Shown piece by piece: positions 53,603 through 63,934 of a stretch of 64,000 bases of DNA. The notes under the pieces were generated by a model, which was given only the letters and a program-made list of their open reading frames with translations, made no database searches and was not told the DNA's origin. The position numbers and the translations under genes were made by a program. Within the stretch, counting starts at the first letter, position 1, and every line of letters starts with the position of its first letter. This DNA comes from Comamonas_C sp026954015 (lineage in GTDB: Bacteria; Pseudomonadota; Gammaproteobacteria; Burkholderiales; Burkholderiaceae_C), in assembly GCA_035063785.1 (NCBI GenBank), contig JAPSFS010000007.1:1-64000 (forward strand), given 5' to 3'.

Positions 53603-56178
53603 CACCAGTCCTCCTTGACGGCCAGCACCGCGTCGCGCCCCACCGCCGCACGGCCCGCGAGCCACGCGGTGGCGGCTCCGGCCGCGACGACCGCGACGCC
53701 TAGCAGCCCAAGGCGCAGCCACGGCACCGCAAGATCCATGCTCCAGTGAAAGCTCTGCGGGTTGACCACGCGCACCAGCACCAGCGCCACCGCCAGACCC
53801 AGCAGCATCCCGGCCACCGTGCCCGTGGCCGTCCACGCCGTGCCTTCGCCCGTCACGATGGCGAGCGTCTGGCGCCGCGTGAGCCCGAGGTGCGCGAGCA
53901 GCCCGAACTCCTTGCGCCGCGCCAGCACCTGCGCGCCCAGGCTCGCGGCCACGCCGAAGAGCCCGATGCCGATCGCCACCGCCTGCAGCCAGTAGGTCAC
54001 GGCAAAGCTGCGGTCGAACAGCGCCAGCGAGCGCGCCCGGATCGCGCCGGTGGCGGTGAATTCCAGCGTGCCCGGATCGGCGCCGTGGGCCTGCGCCAGC
54101 GCCAGCACCCGCGCGCGCAACACCTGTGCGTCGGCGCCGGGGCGCGACCAGAGCGCGAGGTCGCTGGCCCGTGCGTCGCCCGTGAGCCGCACGTAGTCCG
54201 CGCGCGGCAGCACCACGGCGCCGCTCTGGCGCGCGTAGTCACGCCACACGCCCGCGATGAAAAACGGTGCTGCTGGCGCCGTCCCTGCCTGCGTTTGCGC
54301 CCCAAAAACCTCAGCAAGCGCAGGCCAGTCGCCGCCGGGTCGCACGTGGTAGAGATCGACCACCGCCTCGCTCACGTACAGCGGGATGCGCCCCGGTGGC
54401 GTGGCGAGCGCCGCGCCCACGAGCGGCAGCGCGCGCGCCGCGCCGCCGTCCAGCGGACGCGCCAGCAGTGCGAGGGCGGGCAGGTTGCTCGCCAGTTGCA
54501 CGCTGGTGTTGCGCAGCGGCTCGGCGCGGGCTACCTCGGGCAGCGCGGCGATGGCCTGCACCAGATCAGGGCCGAACACCGCCGCGTCGTCGCCCGTGAG
54601 GCGACCGCTGGCGCGCAGGTACAGCGGCGCGGGCAGCATGGTGTCGAGCCACTGGCCCACCGAGCCGCGAAAGCTCGCCACCATCACCGTGAGTGCCACC
54701 GCCAGGCTCAGCGCCGCGACCACGCCGCCTACCGTGACCGCCGCAGCCCCGCGCGTGCGCCGCGCGCGCTCCAGCGCCAGCAGCACCAGCGGGCGGTGCG
54801 TCGCGAGCGGTCGCAGCGTGCCCAGCAGCGCCTGCACCAGCCAGGGCAGCAGCGCGATGCCGCCGATGAGCAGCAGCGCCACCGCGAAATACGCCGCCAG
54901 CGGTATGCCAAAAACGGGCGGAACGCGTGCCAGCAGCGCGCTGGCAGCTATCAATGCGATACCCGCAATGCCACTGCGGGCGTTGCCCCTGGTGAGCGCC
55001 AGCCCCAGCCCCTTGAGCGCCTGCGCGGGCGGCAGCCGCTGCGCCGCGCGCGCGGGCCACCAGCCGCCCACGAGCGCCGCTGCGAGCCCGAGCAGCGCGT
55101 AGACGAGCGCGGCGATGCCGCTCCAGTGCAGCCGCCAGCCCGCGCCCGCAAAGTAGCCCCCGCCCAGGTCGCCGCCCGACAGCCGCAGCGCCACGGCGGC
55201 GAGCAGCGTGCCCAGCAGCACGCCCAGCACGCTGCCCGCCGCGCCGAGCACGCCGGCCTCGGCCAGCACCAGTGCCAGGCGCTGGCGCGGCGTGGCGCCG
55301 AGCACCGCAAGCAGCGCGAACTGCGGCTGGCGCCGCGCTACCGCGAGCGCGAGCACCGAAAACACCAGATACGCGCCGGTGAACAGCGCCACGAGCGCCA
55401 GCACCGCGAGGTTGACGCGGTAGGCGCGCGAGAGCTGGTCCACCTGCGTGCCGCCATCCTGCGGCTCGCTGAGCAGCAGCGCGCCGCTGCCGCCGGGGCG
55501 CGCGGCCAGCGCGGCCTCGAATGCCGCGCGGTCGCCGCCGGGGCGCAATTGCACGTCGATGCGCGTGAGCCAGCCGTCCTGCCCCAGCAGATCCTGCGCG
55601 GCGCCGATGTCCATCACCGCCAGCGGCGCGCCCGCCGCCGCCACGCTGCCCGCCACCTGCACCGGCACGCGCCGCAGGCCCACCTGCAGCGTGATGGTCT
55701 GCGGCCCGTCCGCCAGGCCCAGCGCCTGGCGCGCGCGCGCGTTGAGAAACACCGTGTCGGGCGCGAACGGCGCCATGCGCCCCGCATCCGGCCAGGGGCG
55801 CGGCAGCAGCGCGGGCGCGGTGGCCGCAAGCTGCAGCGCGTCGGCGCCGGTGAGCTGCAGCAGGGTGGCCTGCCCGCCGGGGGCGTGCGCGCTCACCGTG
55901 GCCTGCAACACGGGGCTTGCGCGCGCCACGAGCGGGTTGCGCGCCACCTCGCCGAAGAGCGCCTCGGGCAGCCGTCCCTGGCGCGCGCGGACCTGCACGT
56001 CACTTTGGCCGCTCACTGCGCGCGCGGCCTGCGCGAACTCGGTGAGCGCGCTGGCGTTGATGAGGTGCACCGCCAGCCCCAGCGCCACGCCGAGCATGAC
56101 CGCGACCACCGCCGCCGCGGCGCGCCACGGGTGGCGGCGCAGGTCCTGCCAGGAGAAGGTGGAAAACAGCCGGCGCAT
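53602..56178 (-). CDS. FtsX/MacB-type ABC exporter permease
   Basis: An 858-residue permease with the ABC3 architecture: one N-terminal helix after MRRLFSTFSWQDLRRHPWRAA, a periplasmic domain, three helices with RQPQFALLAVLGATPRQRLALVL, a second half, and a final set containing RRKEFGLLAHLGLTRRQTLAIVTGEG. It probably works with the LolD-like ATPase encoded beyond the hsp20 gene, like the AttE-AttFG pair. The start is ATG 56176-56178. Two stretches resemble the dispersed palindrome (54905-54963 and, weakly, 54256-54310). Confidence 0.88.
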   Translation of the reverse strand: MRRLFSTFSWQDLRRHPWRAAAAVVAVMLGVALGLAVHLINASALTEFAQAARAVSGQSDVQVRARQGRLPEALFGEVARNPLVARASPVLQATVSAHAPGGQATLLQLTGADALQLAATAPALLPRPWPDAGRMAPFAPDTVFLNARARQALGLADGPQTITLQVGLRRVPVQVAGSVAAAGAPLAVMDIGAAQDLLGQDGWLTRIDVQLRPGGDRAAFEAALAARPGGSGALLLSEPQDGGTQVDQLSRAYRVNLAVLALVALFTGAYLVFSVLALAVARRQPQFALLAVLGATPRQRLALVLAEAGVLGAAGSVLGVLLGTLLAAVALRLSGGDLGGGYFAGAGWRLHWSGIAALVYALLGLAAALVGGWWPARAAQRLPPAQALKGLGLALTRGNARSGIAGIALIAASALLARVPPVFGIPLAAYFAVALLLIGGIALLPWLVQALLGTLRPLATHRPLVLLALERARRTRGAAAVTVGGVVAALSLAVALTVMVASFRGSVGQWLDTMLPAPLYLRASGRLTGDDAAVFGPDLVQAIAALPEVARAEPLRNTSVQLASNLPALALLARPLDGGAARALPLVGAALATPPGRIPLYVSEAVVDLYHVRPGGDWPALAEVFGAQTQAGTAPAAPFFIAGVWRDYARQSGAVVLPRADYVRLTGDARASDLALWSRPGADAQVLRARVLALAQAHGADPGTLEFTATGAIRARSLALFDRSFAVTYWLQAVAIGIGLFGVAASLGAQVLARRKEFGLLAHLGLTRRQTLAIVTGEGTAWTATGTVAGMLLGLAVALVLVRVVNPQSFHWSMDLAVPWLRLGLLGVAVVAAGAATAWLAGRAAVGRDAVLAVKEDW
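54256..54310. repeat. Possible degenerate palindromic repeat, copy 12 (inside permease gene)
   Basis: ATGAAAAACGGTGCTGCTGG followed by CGCC and, after a gap, GCGTTTGCGCCCCAAAAAC. It resembles the reverse-orientation left arm (AAAACGGTGCTGCTGGCGC), but the stem is lost. Confidence 0.3.
54905..54963. repeat. Dispersed palindromic repeat, copy 11 (inside permease gene)
   Basis: CCAAAAACGGGC, GCGTGCCAGCAGCGCGCTGG, CAGCTATCAATGCGATA. The right arm CGCTGGCAGCTATCAAT matches the consensus exactly. It encodes a hydrophobic segment (IAASALLARVPPVFG on the minus strand) in a membrane region. Confidence 0.65.
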
Positions 56179-56282
56179 GGGCTGCGATTGTGCGTGCGTC
56201 GCAGGGTCTTGAAACCCGCGCGGCCGTGCGCATCTGGGGTGCATGCCGCAACGTGCGGTGCATTGATACGAGGAGCTACACC

Positions 56283-56711
56283 ATGAACTCTCTGATTTCC
56301 CGAGGCAGTTTGCTGGACGACTTTTTCCGCGACGTGGCGCCCGGTTTCTACGTGCGTCCGCTGCACGGCGATGTGCTGCCGCAGCCGTCGCAGATCCGCG
56401 TGGACGTGAGGGAAGATGACAACGGCTACACCGTGCAGGCCGAGATGCCCGGCGTGCCCAAGGACGACATCCAGGTCTCGATTGACGGCGCGGTGGTGAG
56501 CCTGCGCGCGCAAGTGCAGCAGCACGACGAGAAGAAGGACGGCGAGAAGGTGCTGCGCAGCGAGCGCTACTTCGGCGCGGTGGCGCGCAGCTTCCAGTTG
56601 CCGATGGAGGTCGATACCGCCAAGGCCAAGGCCAGGTACGACAACGGCGTGCTCACGCTGGCGCTGCCCAAGAAGATTGAAAGCAAGGCGCAGCGCCTGG
56701 CGATCGAGTAA
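56283..56711 (+). CDS. Small heat-shock protein (Hsp20/alpha-crystallin family)
   Basis: A 142-residue chaperone that binds unfolding proteins without ATP. The alpha-crystallin domain spans about residues 38-135: IRVDVREDDNGYTVQAEMPGVPKDDIQVSIDGAVVSLRAQ, RYFGAVARSFQLPMEVDTAKAKARYDNGVLTLALPKK (with the GVLTL core). A GAGGAGC site precedes ATG 56283. It lies on the opposite strand between the exporter permease and its ATPase, splitting what is usually one operon. A strong terminator follows. Confidence 0.93.
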   Translation: MNSLISRGSLLDDFFRDVAPGFYVRPLHGDVLPQPSQIRVDVREDDNGYTVQAEMPGVPKDDIQVSIDGAVVSLRAQVQQHDEKKDGEKVLRSERYFGAVARSFQLPMEVDTAKAKARYDNGVLTLALPKKIESKAQRLAIE

Positions 56712-56733
56712 GCGCGGCACGCTGTGCAGTACG

Positions 56734-56787
56734 CGCCCGGCGGCGCGTGGCGGGCTTCGGTTCGCCGCGCGCCGCCGGGCGTTTTTT
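56734..56787 (+). terminator. Intrinsic terminator of the hsp20 gene
   Basis: CGCCCGGCGGCGCG (56734-56747) pairs perfectly with CGCGCCGCCGGGCG (56768-56781), followed by TTTTTT. Confidence 0.9.
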
Positions 56788-56796
56788 CGTCTGGTG

Positions 56797-57458
<662 letters not shown>

Positions 57459-57462
<4 letters not shown>

Positions 57463-58439
57463 GCGTTCAGCCGCCGCAGCGCGGCGCGCACGAGCTGCGC
57501 GGTGGCGTCGGGCGCGTCGGCGGCAATCACCTGCCGCCCCGGCATGGCGCGCAGCCAGGTGAGCTGGCGGCGCGCGAGCTGGCGCGTGGCCGCGATGCCG
57601 CGCTGCGCCAGCTCCGCCAGTGGGAACGCGCCGTCCAGCGCCTGCCAGCACTGGCGGTAGCCGACGCAGCGCATGCTCGGCAGGTCGGCGTGCAGGTCAC
57701 CGCGCGCGCGCAGCGCCCGCACCTCGTCGAGCAGGCCACCCTGCAGCATGGCATGCAGGCGCTGCGCGATGCGTTCGTGCAGCCAGGCGCGATCTTGCGG
57801 TTCCAGGGAAAAAACGGCACCAGCGCTTATGGGGAAAGCGCCAGCAGCTTCTTTTTTTGTAGTCAATAGCGTGGACAGTGGCTGCCCGCTCAGCCGCCAG
57901 ACTTCGAGCGCGCGCTGGATGCGCTGGCTGTCCGCCGGGGCCAGGCGCGCCGCGGTGACCGGGTCCACACGCGCCAGCTCGGCGTGCATCGCGGGCCAGC
58001 CGACGGCGCGGGCCTCTTCGTCGAGCTGCGCGCGCACCGCGGGATCGGCCACCGGCAGCTCGGCCAGACCTTCGGTGAGCGCCTTCAGGTACAGCAGCGT
58101 GCCGCCGACGATCAGCGGCAACGAGCCGCGCGCGCGGATGTCGGCGATGAGCCGTGTGGCGTCGCGCGCGAACTCGGCCGCGCTGTAGGCATGCCGCGGG
58201 TCGCGGATGTCGATGAGGTGGTGCGGCACCTGTGCACGCTCGGCGGGCGTGGGCTTGGCGGTGCCGATGTCCATGCCGCGGTACACGAGGGCGGAATCCA
58301 TGCTCACGATTTCCACCGCCGTGCAAGGCGCGAGCGCCTGCACGAGCGCGAACGCCGCGGCCGTCTTGCCCGCCGCGGTGGGCCCGACGATGACGAGCAC
58401 GGGCCATGAGGTCGGGGGGCGTGGCGGAGGGGTCTGCAT
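57459..58439 (-). CDS. miaA: tRNA dimethylallyltransferase
   Basis: Adds a dimethylallyl group to A37 of tRNAs reading U-initial codons. The 326-residue protein has the P-loop IVGPTAAGKTAAAFAL, SMDSALVYRGMDIGTAKP, HHLIDIRDPRHAYSAAEFARDA, VGGTLLYLKALTEGL and MRCVGYRQ. Between RLSGQPLSTLL and FSLEPQDR there is a stretch TTKKEAAGAFPISAGAV encoded by a copy of the dispersed palindrome. The segment looks like an in-frame insertion in a variable loop. Confidence 0.95.
57806..57868. repeat. Dispersed palindromic repeat, copy 13 (inside miaA)
   Basis: GGAAAAAACGGCACCAGCGCTTATGGGGAAAGCGCCAGCAGCTTCTTTTTTTGTAGTC-type element, with stem CAGCGCTT/AAAGCGCC around an 8-base centre, ending next to CAATAGC. 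Both outer arms and poly-A/T flanks are present, and the T-run in the gene is unusual for this G+C-rich DNA. Confidence 0.72.
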
Positions 58440-58473
58440 GGGCTGGCGAAGAGCGTAGCAGAGCCTGAAAGCA

Positions 58474-58500
58474 GATCGCCCGTCACGAGGACGGGCGATC
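58474..58500. terminator. Hairpin downstream of the porin gene
   Basis: GATCGCCCGTC-N5-GACGGGCGATC, a perfect 11-bp stem between the porin stop and miaA start. On the minus strand a short CTGCTTTC follows, so termination of porin mRNA is likely but may be partial. Confidence 0.65.
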
Positions 58501-58525
58501 CGGCGTGCGCGTGTGGCCGGGTATG

Positions 58526-59548
58526 TCAGAACCGATGGCGCATGCCGACCGCCAGGCTGTTGCCCGTCTTCTGGTTGGTGATGCGGTCGTTCATGTACAT
58601 GCCATACAGATCGGTGCGCTTGGAGAGGTTGTAGTCGTAGCCCACCGTCAGCGTGCTGCGACTGATGTCCAACGCGGTGACCTTGGTGCGGGCCCAGGAG
58701 GCAAGCAGGTTGCCACCACCCAGTGGTGCCGAGGCGCCCAGATGCAGTGTCTGGGCGCGTCCCGGTGCGCCATCGGCCTTGGCTTGACCGTAACCGAGAT
58801 ACGGTTTGACGACCTTGAAGTCATATGCGCCGGTTAGCAACCAGTCGGTCTTGGTGGTGCCCAGGTAGACGCTGGTACCCGGGTTGCTTACCTGGTCACG
58901 TTCGTAAAAGCCGGTGAGCGTGAGCGGCCCGCCGAAGTAGAGGAAGCTCACGCCGACGTTGTGTTTGCCGCTGTCGCTCGGCAGGTTGCCCAATTGGTAG
59001 TGCAGCGTGGCCTTGAAGCCACCCAGGTCGGGCGTGGTGTACGCGATCTGGTTGCTCCAGCCAGTATCCGCTGGCGTCGTGGCCTGCCAGCCGGTGCCGT
59101 TGAACAGAGGCACGTTCATGTGCAGGATCAACGGTGCGAATACAAACGAATCTCCCAGCGGGTTGCCAATGATCGATGGAAGGAAGTTCGGCGCCAGCCA
59201 GCGGCCCAATATCACCGAACCGAAGTTTCCTGAAATGCCAAGGTTGGCGTCGCGCGAAAACAGGGGATCTCCGGGGAACCGCCCTTGTTCACCGTTGTTG
59301 ACCTGAATGAAGGAGGTGATGGCGAAGTTGGCCTTGAGCCCTCCGCCGAGGTCCTCGGAACCGGAAAACCCGAACCATGAGGTGGTCATGCCTCCGCTGC
59401 CCATGATGTTGCGGCTGCTCGTGTCGCCCGCCATGCGCAGGGACCCGGCGTACATGTCCAACGTTCCGGCCAGCTGCACCGTGCTTTGGGCTTGGGCACC
59501 GATAGCGCACGCTGCGGTTACGGCAGCGGCAATCCATGATTTGCGCAT
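58526..59548 (-). CDS. General porin (Omp32/OmpC-like)
   Basis: A 340-residue outer-membrane beta-barrel. It has signal peptide MRKSWIAAAVTAACAIGAQAQ and mature start STVQLAGTLDMYAG, the GFSGSEDLGGGLKANFAITSF turn found in betaproteobacterial porins, alternating barrel strands, and a terminal Phe (GMRHRF) needed for BAM-dependent assembly. An AAAGGAGAC site precedes ATG 59548. Such trimeric porins admit small anions and nutrients. The BAM component BamC is encoded earlier in the window. Confidence 0.93.
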   Translation of the reverse strand: MRKSWIAAAVTAACAIGAQAQSTVQLAGTLDMYAGSLRMAGDTSSRNIMGSGGMTTSWFGFSGSEDLGGGLKANFAITSFIQVNNGEQGRFPGDPLFSRDANLGISGNFGSVILGRWLAPNFLPSIIGNPLGDSFVFAPLILHMNVPLFNGTGWQATTPADTGWSNQIAYTTPDLGGFKATLHYQLGNLPSDSGKHNVGVSFLYFGGPLTLTGFYERDQVSNPGTSVYLGTTKTDWLLTGAYDFKVVKPYLGYGQAKADGAPGRAQTLHLGASAPLGGGNLLASWARTKVTALDISRSTLTVGYDYNLSKRTDLYGMYMNDRITNQKTGNSLAVGMRHRF

Positions 59549-59703
59549 GAAGTCTCCTTTTGTCGATTTGTGTGTCGTTCGTCTCGGTTTTGGATGAACG
59601 CGAGACCACTCCATTGTGTGTCAAGTGCCGGTGGGTCGCCAGAGGTTGCGTGCCACCGGCCCGTGTTTTCATGCGTGTGTGTCGCGCAGTGGCATCACCC
59701 CGG

Positions 59704-60927
59704 TCATGCCGGTTCGCCGTAGCGTTGCACCAGTGTCCAGGCGATCGCCGCGGTAGCCGCGCCGCAGACCAGCACGCCGTGCACCAGTGGCCAGACCGTG
59801 CCGTTGAGCGCGCCGCCGAGCCAGTAGCCGAGTGCGAACGCAGCCAGCATCATCATGAAACCGTTGAACGCCGAGGCTACGCCCGCGGCCAGGGGGAAGG
59901 GTGAGACCGCACCGGCCTGGCCGCAGGGCTGGTGGATGCCGTGGCCGATCATGAACAGGTAAAACGGCAGCAGCAGCGCGAGCGTGCCACGCGCGCCCGC
60001 AAGCGCCGCGAGCAGCATCAGCAGGCCGCCGCCCAGGCTGAGGATGCCGCCGACCGCGATCGTGCGGCGCAGCCCCAGGCGCCCGAGCAGGCGCCGACAG
60101 ACGAAGGTGCCCAGCAGGTACGCGATTGCGATCGAGAACAGCGTGAAGCCGAACTCGGCGCGCGACTGGCCGAGCACCTCGATGAAGACGAAGGGTGCCG
60201 CCGCAAGGAACGTGAACAGCCCGCCGTAGGTGGTGGTCGTGAGCAGCGAGTGCGCCATGAAGGTGGGCGAGCGCAGCACCTGCGCCCAGGTGCGCGCGAG
60301 CACCCGCGGGCACAGCGCGTCGGGGTTGCGTTGCGGCAGCGTTTCGGGCAGCCGCAGCGCTACGACAGCCAGCGTGGCGCAGGCGTAGAGCGTGGAGACC
60401 GCCAGCGCTGCGCGCCAGTGCAGCCATTGGGTGACCAGCCCGCCCAGCGGCGCGCACAGGCAGGCGACGAAGCCCAGGCCTGTGAGCGCACGCGACATGG
60501 CGCGCGCGCCGGCCAGCGGCGTGTACAGGTCCCGCACGATCGCGCGGCCGCACATCACCGCCGTGCCCATGGCCGCGCCCTGCAGCGTGCGCCAGAGCAC
60601 CAGCAGATCCATCGTCGGCGCGAGCACGCTGCCGATCGACGCGACGGTATAGGCCGCGATGCCCGCGAGCAGCACCGGGCGGCGGCCCACGCGGTCGGAC
60701 ACAGGCCCCCAGAGCAGCTGCGAGCAGCCGAACGCAAGCAGCAGCGCCGAGAGCGTGAGCTGGCCTTCGGCAATGCTCGCCTGCAGGTCGCGCGTGAGCG
60801 CGGGCAGCGCCGGCAGGTAGACGTCGGTGGTGACCGGCTGGATGCTCAGCAGCATCGCGAGCACGATGACCGCGAGGCCCGGCGCGATGGCCGGGGCGGC
60901 GTGGGCGCCGGCGGACGGTGGAGTCAT
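59704..60927 (-). CDS. Bcr/CflA-family drug-resistance MFS exporter
   Basis: A 407-residue 12-helix exporter. TTDVYLPALPALTRDLQASIAEGQLTLSALLLAFGCSQLLWGPVSDRVGRRPVLLAGI joins the Bcr/CflA opening with MFS motif A, and RALTGLGFVACLCAPLGG is motif C-like. It is probably a drug/proton antiporter; substrate not evident. ATG 60925-60927 was chosen. It is followed on the same strand, across 155 bases, by the porin gene. Confidence 0.9.
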   Translation of the reverse strand: MTPPSAGAHAAPAIAPGLAVIVLAMLLSIQPVTTDVYLPALPALTRDLQASIAEGQLTLSALLLAFGCSQLLWGPVSDRVGRRPVLLAGIAAYTVASIGSVLAPTMDLLVLWRTLQGAAMGTAVMCGRAIVRDLYTPLAGARAMSRALTGLGFVACLCAPLGGLVTQWLHWRAALAVSTLYACATLAVVALRLPETLPQRNPDALCPRVLARTWAQVLRSPTFMAHSLLTTTTYGGLFTFLAAAPFVFIEVLGQSRAEFGFTLFSIAIAYLLGTFVCRRLLGRLGLRRTIAVGGILSLGGGLLMLLAALAGARGTLALLLPFYLFMIGHGIHQPCGQAGAVSPFPLAAGVASAFNGFMMMLAAFALGYWLGGALNGTVWPLVHGVLVCGAATAAIAWTLVQRYGEPA

Positions 60928-60991
60928 GGTCGTGGCGGGCGGGCCGGACGGGCGTGACCGCCAGACGGCGTGTTGGATGCGTTGCGGAGGG

Positions 60992-61438
60992 TCAGCGCGC
61001 CGCGAGCGCCGCCCGCAGCTGCGCCGCCGTATCTTCGAGCACGCTCGCCGGCGGGTTCTTGCGCGGCCAGGTGAAGTCGATGCCGTCGCCTGCATGGCGC
61101 GGCACCACGTGCAGGTGCAGATGCGCGACGGTCTGCCCCGCCACGGCGCCGTTGGCCTGCAGCAGCATCACGCCCGCCGGATCGAACGCGGCACGCGCCG
61201 CAAGCGCCACGCGCTGCGCCGTGCGCATCAGTGCGGCGGCCTCCTCGGGCGTGGCGTCGAGCAGCGTGGGCACATGGCGGCGGGTGGCCACGAGCACGTG
61301 CCCCTGCGTCACCTGGCCGATGTCCATGAACGCCACGGTCTGCGCGTCCTCGTACACCTGCGCGCTCGGGATTTCTCCCGCGATCAGGCGGCAGAAGATG
61401 CAGGTGCCGGGAGCGCTGGTGTCGGTGAACTGGGGCAT
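60992..61438 (-). CDS. HIT-family nucleotide hydrolase/transferase
   Basis: A 148-residue HIT protein with a possible zinc Cys pair (CIFC), the Hint-type fold FMDIGQVTQGHVLVATRRHVPTLLD, and the histidine triad HLHLHVVPRH. Family members hydrolyse AMP derivatives such as adenosine phosphoramidates. The ATG at 61436-61438 gives the standard start MPQFTDTS. It is 64 nt upstream of the Bcr/CflA gene on the same strand. Confidence 0.92.
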   Translation of the reverse strand: MPQFTDTSAPGTCIFCRLIAGEIPSAQVYEDAQTVAFMDIGQVTQGHVLVATRRHVPTLLDATPEEAAALMRTAQRVALAARAAFDPAGVMLLQANGAVAGQTVAHLHLHVVPRHAGDGIDFTWPRKNPPASVLEDTAAQLRAALAAR

Positions 61439-61661
61439 GGAGGTTCCTGAGGGTCTGCGGGTTGCGCCGATTGTCGCCAATGTGGTGCGCCAACGTGGTC
61501 CGCCCCTAGGGTTTTCCTGGCCGCTTCACAGGGTTGTACCCGAGCCGGGCGCGCGCCGGTGCTGCGTATATTGGCCCATGCGCCGCCGTGGTCGCGGCGG
61601 CACGCACTGCCATGAGATACGCCTTGTTCTTTCGTGCTTGCGCTGCAGGGAGGCGCCCGTG

Positions 61662-63770
61662 ATGCCGGCCGACGTGAACGCCGCACCCGTGCCGCTGCAT
61701 CTGGCCCGCGTCGAGGGTGGCGCGCCGTCCTCGGGCACCTGGCCGCCCGGCCCGCTCGTGCGCTCACTCGTGCTCGCGGCCGTGGTGGCGGTGCTCGCAA
61801 GCGGCGTGCTCTCGGCGTGGCTGGTGTCGCGCGCCTCGGGGCAGGAGATGCTGCAGCGCCTGACGAGCCACGACGGCGACGAGGTGGAGCTGGTGGCGCG
61901 GATGCTCGCGAGCAAGATCGAGCAGAACCAGCGGGTGCTCGGCATGCTGGCCGACGGCCTCAGCCCGGACGTTCTGGCCTCGGGCATGCAGTTGCGCGCC
62001 TGGCTGGAGCAGAACCAGCCCGCGGCGCGGCTCTTCGATGTGATTGCGATCCTGCCCGCCAGCGGCGCGCCCGGCGTGCGGCTGCACGCGGGCCGGGCTC
62101 TCGTGCCCGACCAGCAGGATGGCGCCGAGCGGGCCGTGGTGAGTCAGGTGCGCGCCAGCGGCAAGCCGGTGGTTTCGGGCCCGATCGGCGCCACACCCGC
62201 GCAGGCCTACGTGCTGCTGGCGATGCCGGTCTTCGGGCCGGACGGCGCGGTGACGGCGGTGGTCACGGGGGCGCTGCGCGTGCAGGCGCAGAGCCTGCTG
62301 CCGCCGTCGCTCGCGCTGCCGGCGCGCAGCCAGTCGCGCGTCATGGTGTTCACACGCGACGGCGTGATCCTCTCGCACCCGCGGCGCGAGCGGGTGCTGG
62401 GCCACGCGCGCGACGAGCCGGGGCTGGATGCGGTGCTGGCGCGGCAGGACAGCGCCGCGCTGCTCTCGGCCCCCGGCGCGCTGACCTTGCAGGGCGGCTA
62501 CGTCGTGAGCTGGGCCGACGTGGCGCTGCCGCAGTGGGTGGTGGCGCGCGTGAGCGACACGCAGGTGCTGCTCGGACCGCTCGTCGCGGCGCAGCAGCGC
62601 GCCTGGTGGATTGCCGGCTGGGTGATTGCCGCCATCGGCCTTGCGGCGGCGCTGGCGCTGTGGTGGCTGATGCGCCCGCTTGCGCAGCTGCGCAGGCGCG
62701 CACGCACCGTGCTGGAGGGCGGTCAGGCCGCGCGCCTCGCGTGGCAGCCGCCCCAGGGTACGCGGGCTGATGACGAGGTGGGCGACGTGGTGCAGGTCTT
62801 CGCGCGGCTCGTGGAACTGCGCCGCCAGCAGCAGCGCGGCAACGACGCGCTGCGCGAGCAGTTGCGCGCGGTGCTCGACCACGCGCCGCTGGGCATCGCG
62901 CTCACGCGCGGCGAGCAGATCGAGCTCGTGAGCCTGCAGGCGTGCCGGCTGCTCGGCTACACCCCGGCGCAGTTGCTCGGGCGCAACCTGCTGCGCCTCG
63001 TGGCCGAGCCGCCGGGCGTGGGCAACGTGATCGACGCGGTGCGCGGCGACTTCGCCTCGCACGGCAGCTTCAATGGCGAACTGCCGTTGATGCACCAGGA
63101 CGGCACGATCTTCTGGGCGCGCGTGCGCGGGGAACCGCTGCACGCGGGCGACCCCTTGCGTGGCGTGGTCTGGACGCTGGAAGATGGCACGGCCGAGCGT
63201 GAGACGCGGCTGCAGCAGGATTGGGAGCGCTGGCACGACCCGCTCACGGGCTTGCCCAACCGCGCGGCACTCGAACGGCGCCTGCAGGTGCTGCTCGCCG
63301 AGCGCGCCGACCGTGGCCCGCCCGTGCGCGCGGCGCGCGATGCGGGCGGGGTGCTGCTCTACCTTGACGTGGACCACTTCACCGTGATCAACGAGGTGGC
63401 TGGCCACAACGCGGGCGACGACGTGCTGCGCCACCTCGCGCGGCTGCTCGAATCGGAAGTGCGCCAGATGGGCTGGTCGGCACGCCTGGGGGGCGACGAG
63501 TTCACCGTGGTGCTGCCGGGCGCGAGTGTCGCGCGCGCCACCGTCGTGGCCGACAAGCTGCGCGCGGCCGTTGCCGCGTGGCAACCCACCTACCACGAGC
63601 GCAGTTTTGCGATCGGCCTGTCGATCGGGCTCGTGCCGCTGGTGCCGGGCGAGGGCGACGCGGCCGCCGTGCTGGCCGCTGCCGACATGGCCTGCTACGC
63701 CGCCAAACGCGCCGGGCGCGACCGCGTCGAGGTGCGCGAGGTGGCGCGCCCCGGCGAGGGGGCCGCATGA
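61662..63770 (+). CDS. Membrane diguanylate cyclase with Cache and PAS domains
   Basis: A 702-residue signalling protein that likely makes cyclic di-GMP. It has a transmembrane helix near residues 35-55, then a double-Cache-like periplasmic sensor (to about 300). A second helix (WWIAGWVIAAIGLAAALALWWL) and HAMP-like stretch follow, then a PAS domain (LREQLRAVLDHAPLGIALTRG...) and a GGDEF domain with DPLTGLPNRAALERRL, YLDVDHFTVINEVAGHNAGDDVLR and an intact GGDEF. The position five residues before GGDEF lacks RxxD, so no product-inhibition I-site is seen. Start ATG 61662 follows GGGAGG. Confidence 0.92.
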   Translation: MPADVNAAPVPLHLARVEGGAPSSGTWPPGPLVRSLVLAAVVAVLASGVLSAWLVSRASGQEMLQRLTSHDGDEVELVARMLASKIEQNQRVLGMLADGLSPDVLASGMQLRAWLEQNQPAARLFDVIAILPASGAPGVRLHAGRALVPDQQDGAERAVVSQVRASGKPVVSGPIGATPAQAYVLLAMPVFGPDGAVTAVVTGALRVQAQSLLPPSLALPARSQSRVMVFTRDGVILSHPRRERVLGHARDEPGLDAVLARQDSAALLSAPGALTLQGGYVVSWADVALPQWVVARVSDTQVLLGPLVAAQQRAWWIAGWVIAAIGLAAALALWWLMRPLAQLRRRARTVLEGGQAARLAWQPPQGTRADDEVGDVVQVFARLVELRRQQQRGNDALREQLRAVLDHAPLGIALTRGEQIELVSLQACRLLGYTPAQLLGRNLLRLVAEPPGVGNVIDAVRGDFASHGSFNGELPLMHQDGTIFWARVRGEPLHAGDPLRGVVWTLEDGTAERETRLQQDWERWHDPLTGLPNRAALERRLQVLLAERADRGPPVRAARDAGGVLLYLDVDHFTVINEVAGHNAGDDVLRHLARLLESEVRQMGWSARLGGDEFTVVLPGASVARATVVADKLRAAVAAWQPTYHERSFAIGLSIGLVPLVPGEGDAAAVLAAADMACYAAKRAGRDRVEVREVARPGEGAA

Positions 63771-63934
63771 TGCCGCGCCGCTACGCTGGGTGTGACGGCC
63801 CGTTGCGAGCGTGTACATTTGCGCCGGTGCGCGCGCCCGGTACCGTTGCCGGATTCCATCTGGAAACAATAGCGACGTATGCAGTTGGACAGGGCCCCTG
63901 CGCCACTATGAACTGAAAACAAGAGACAAGCCGC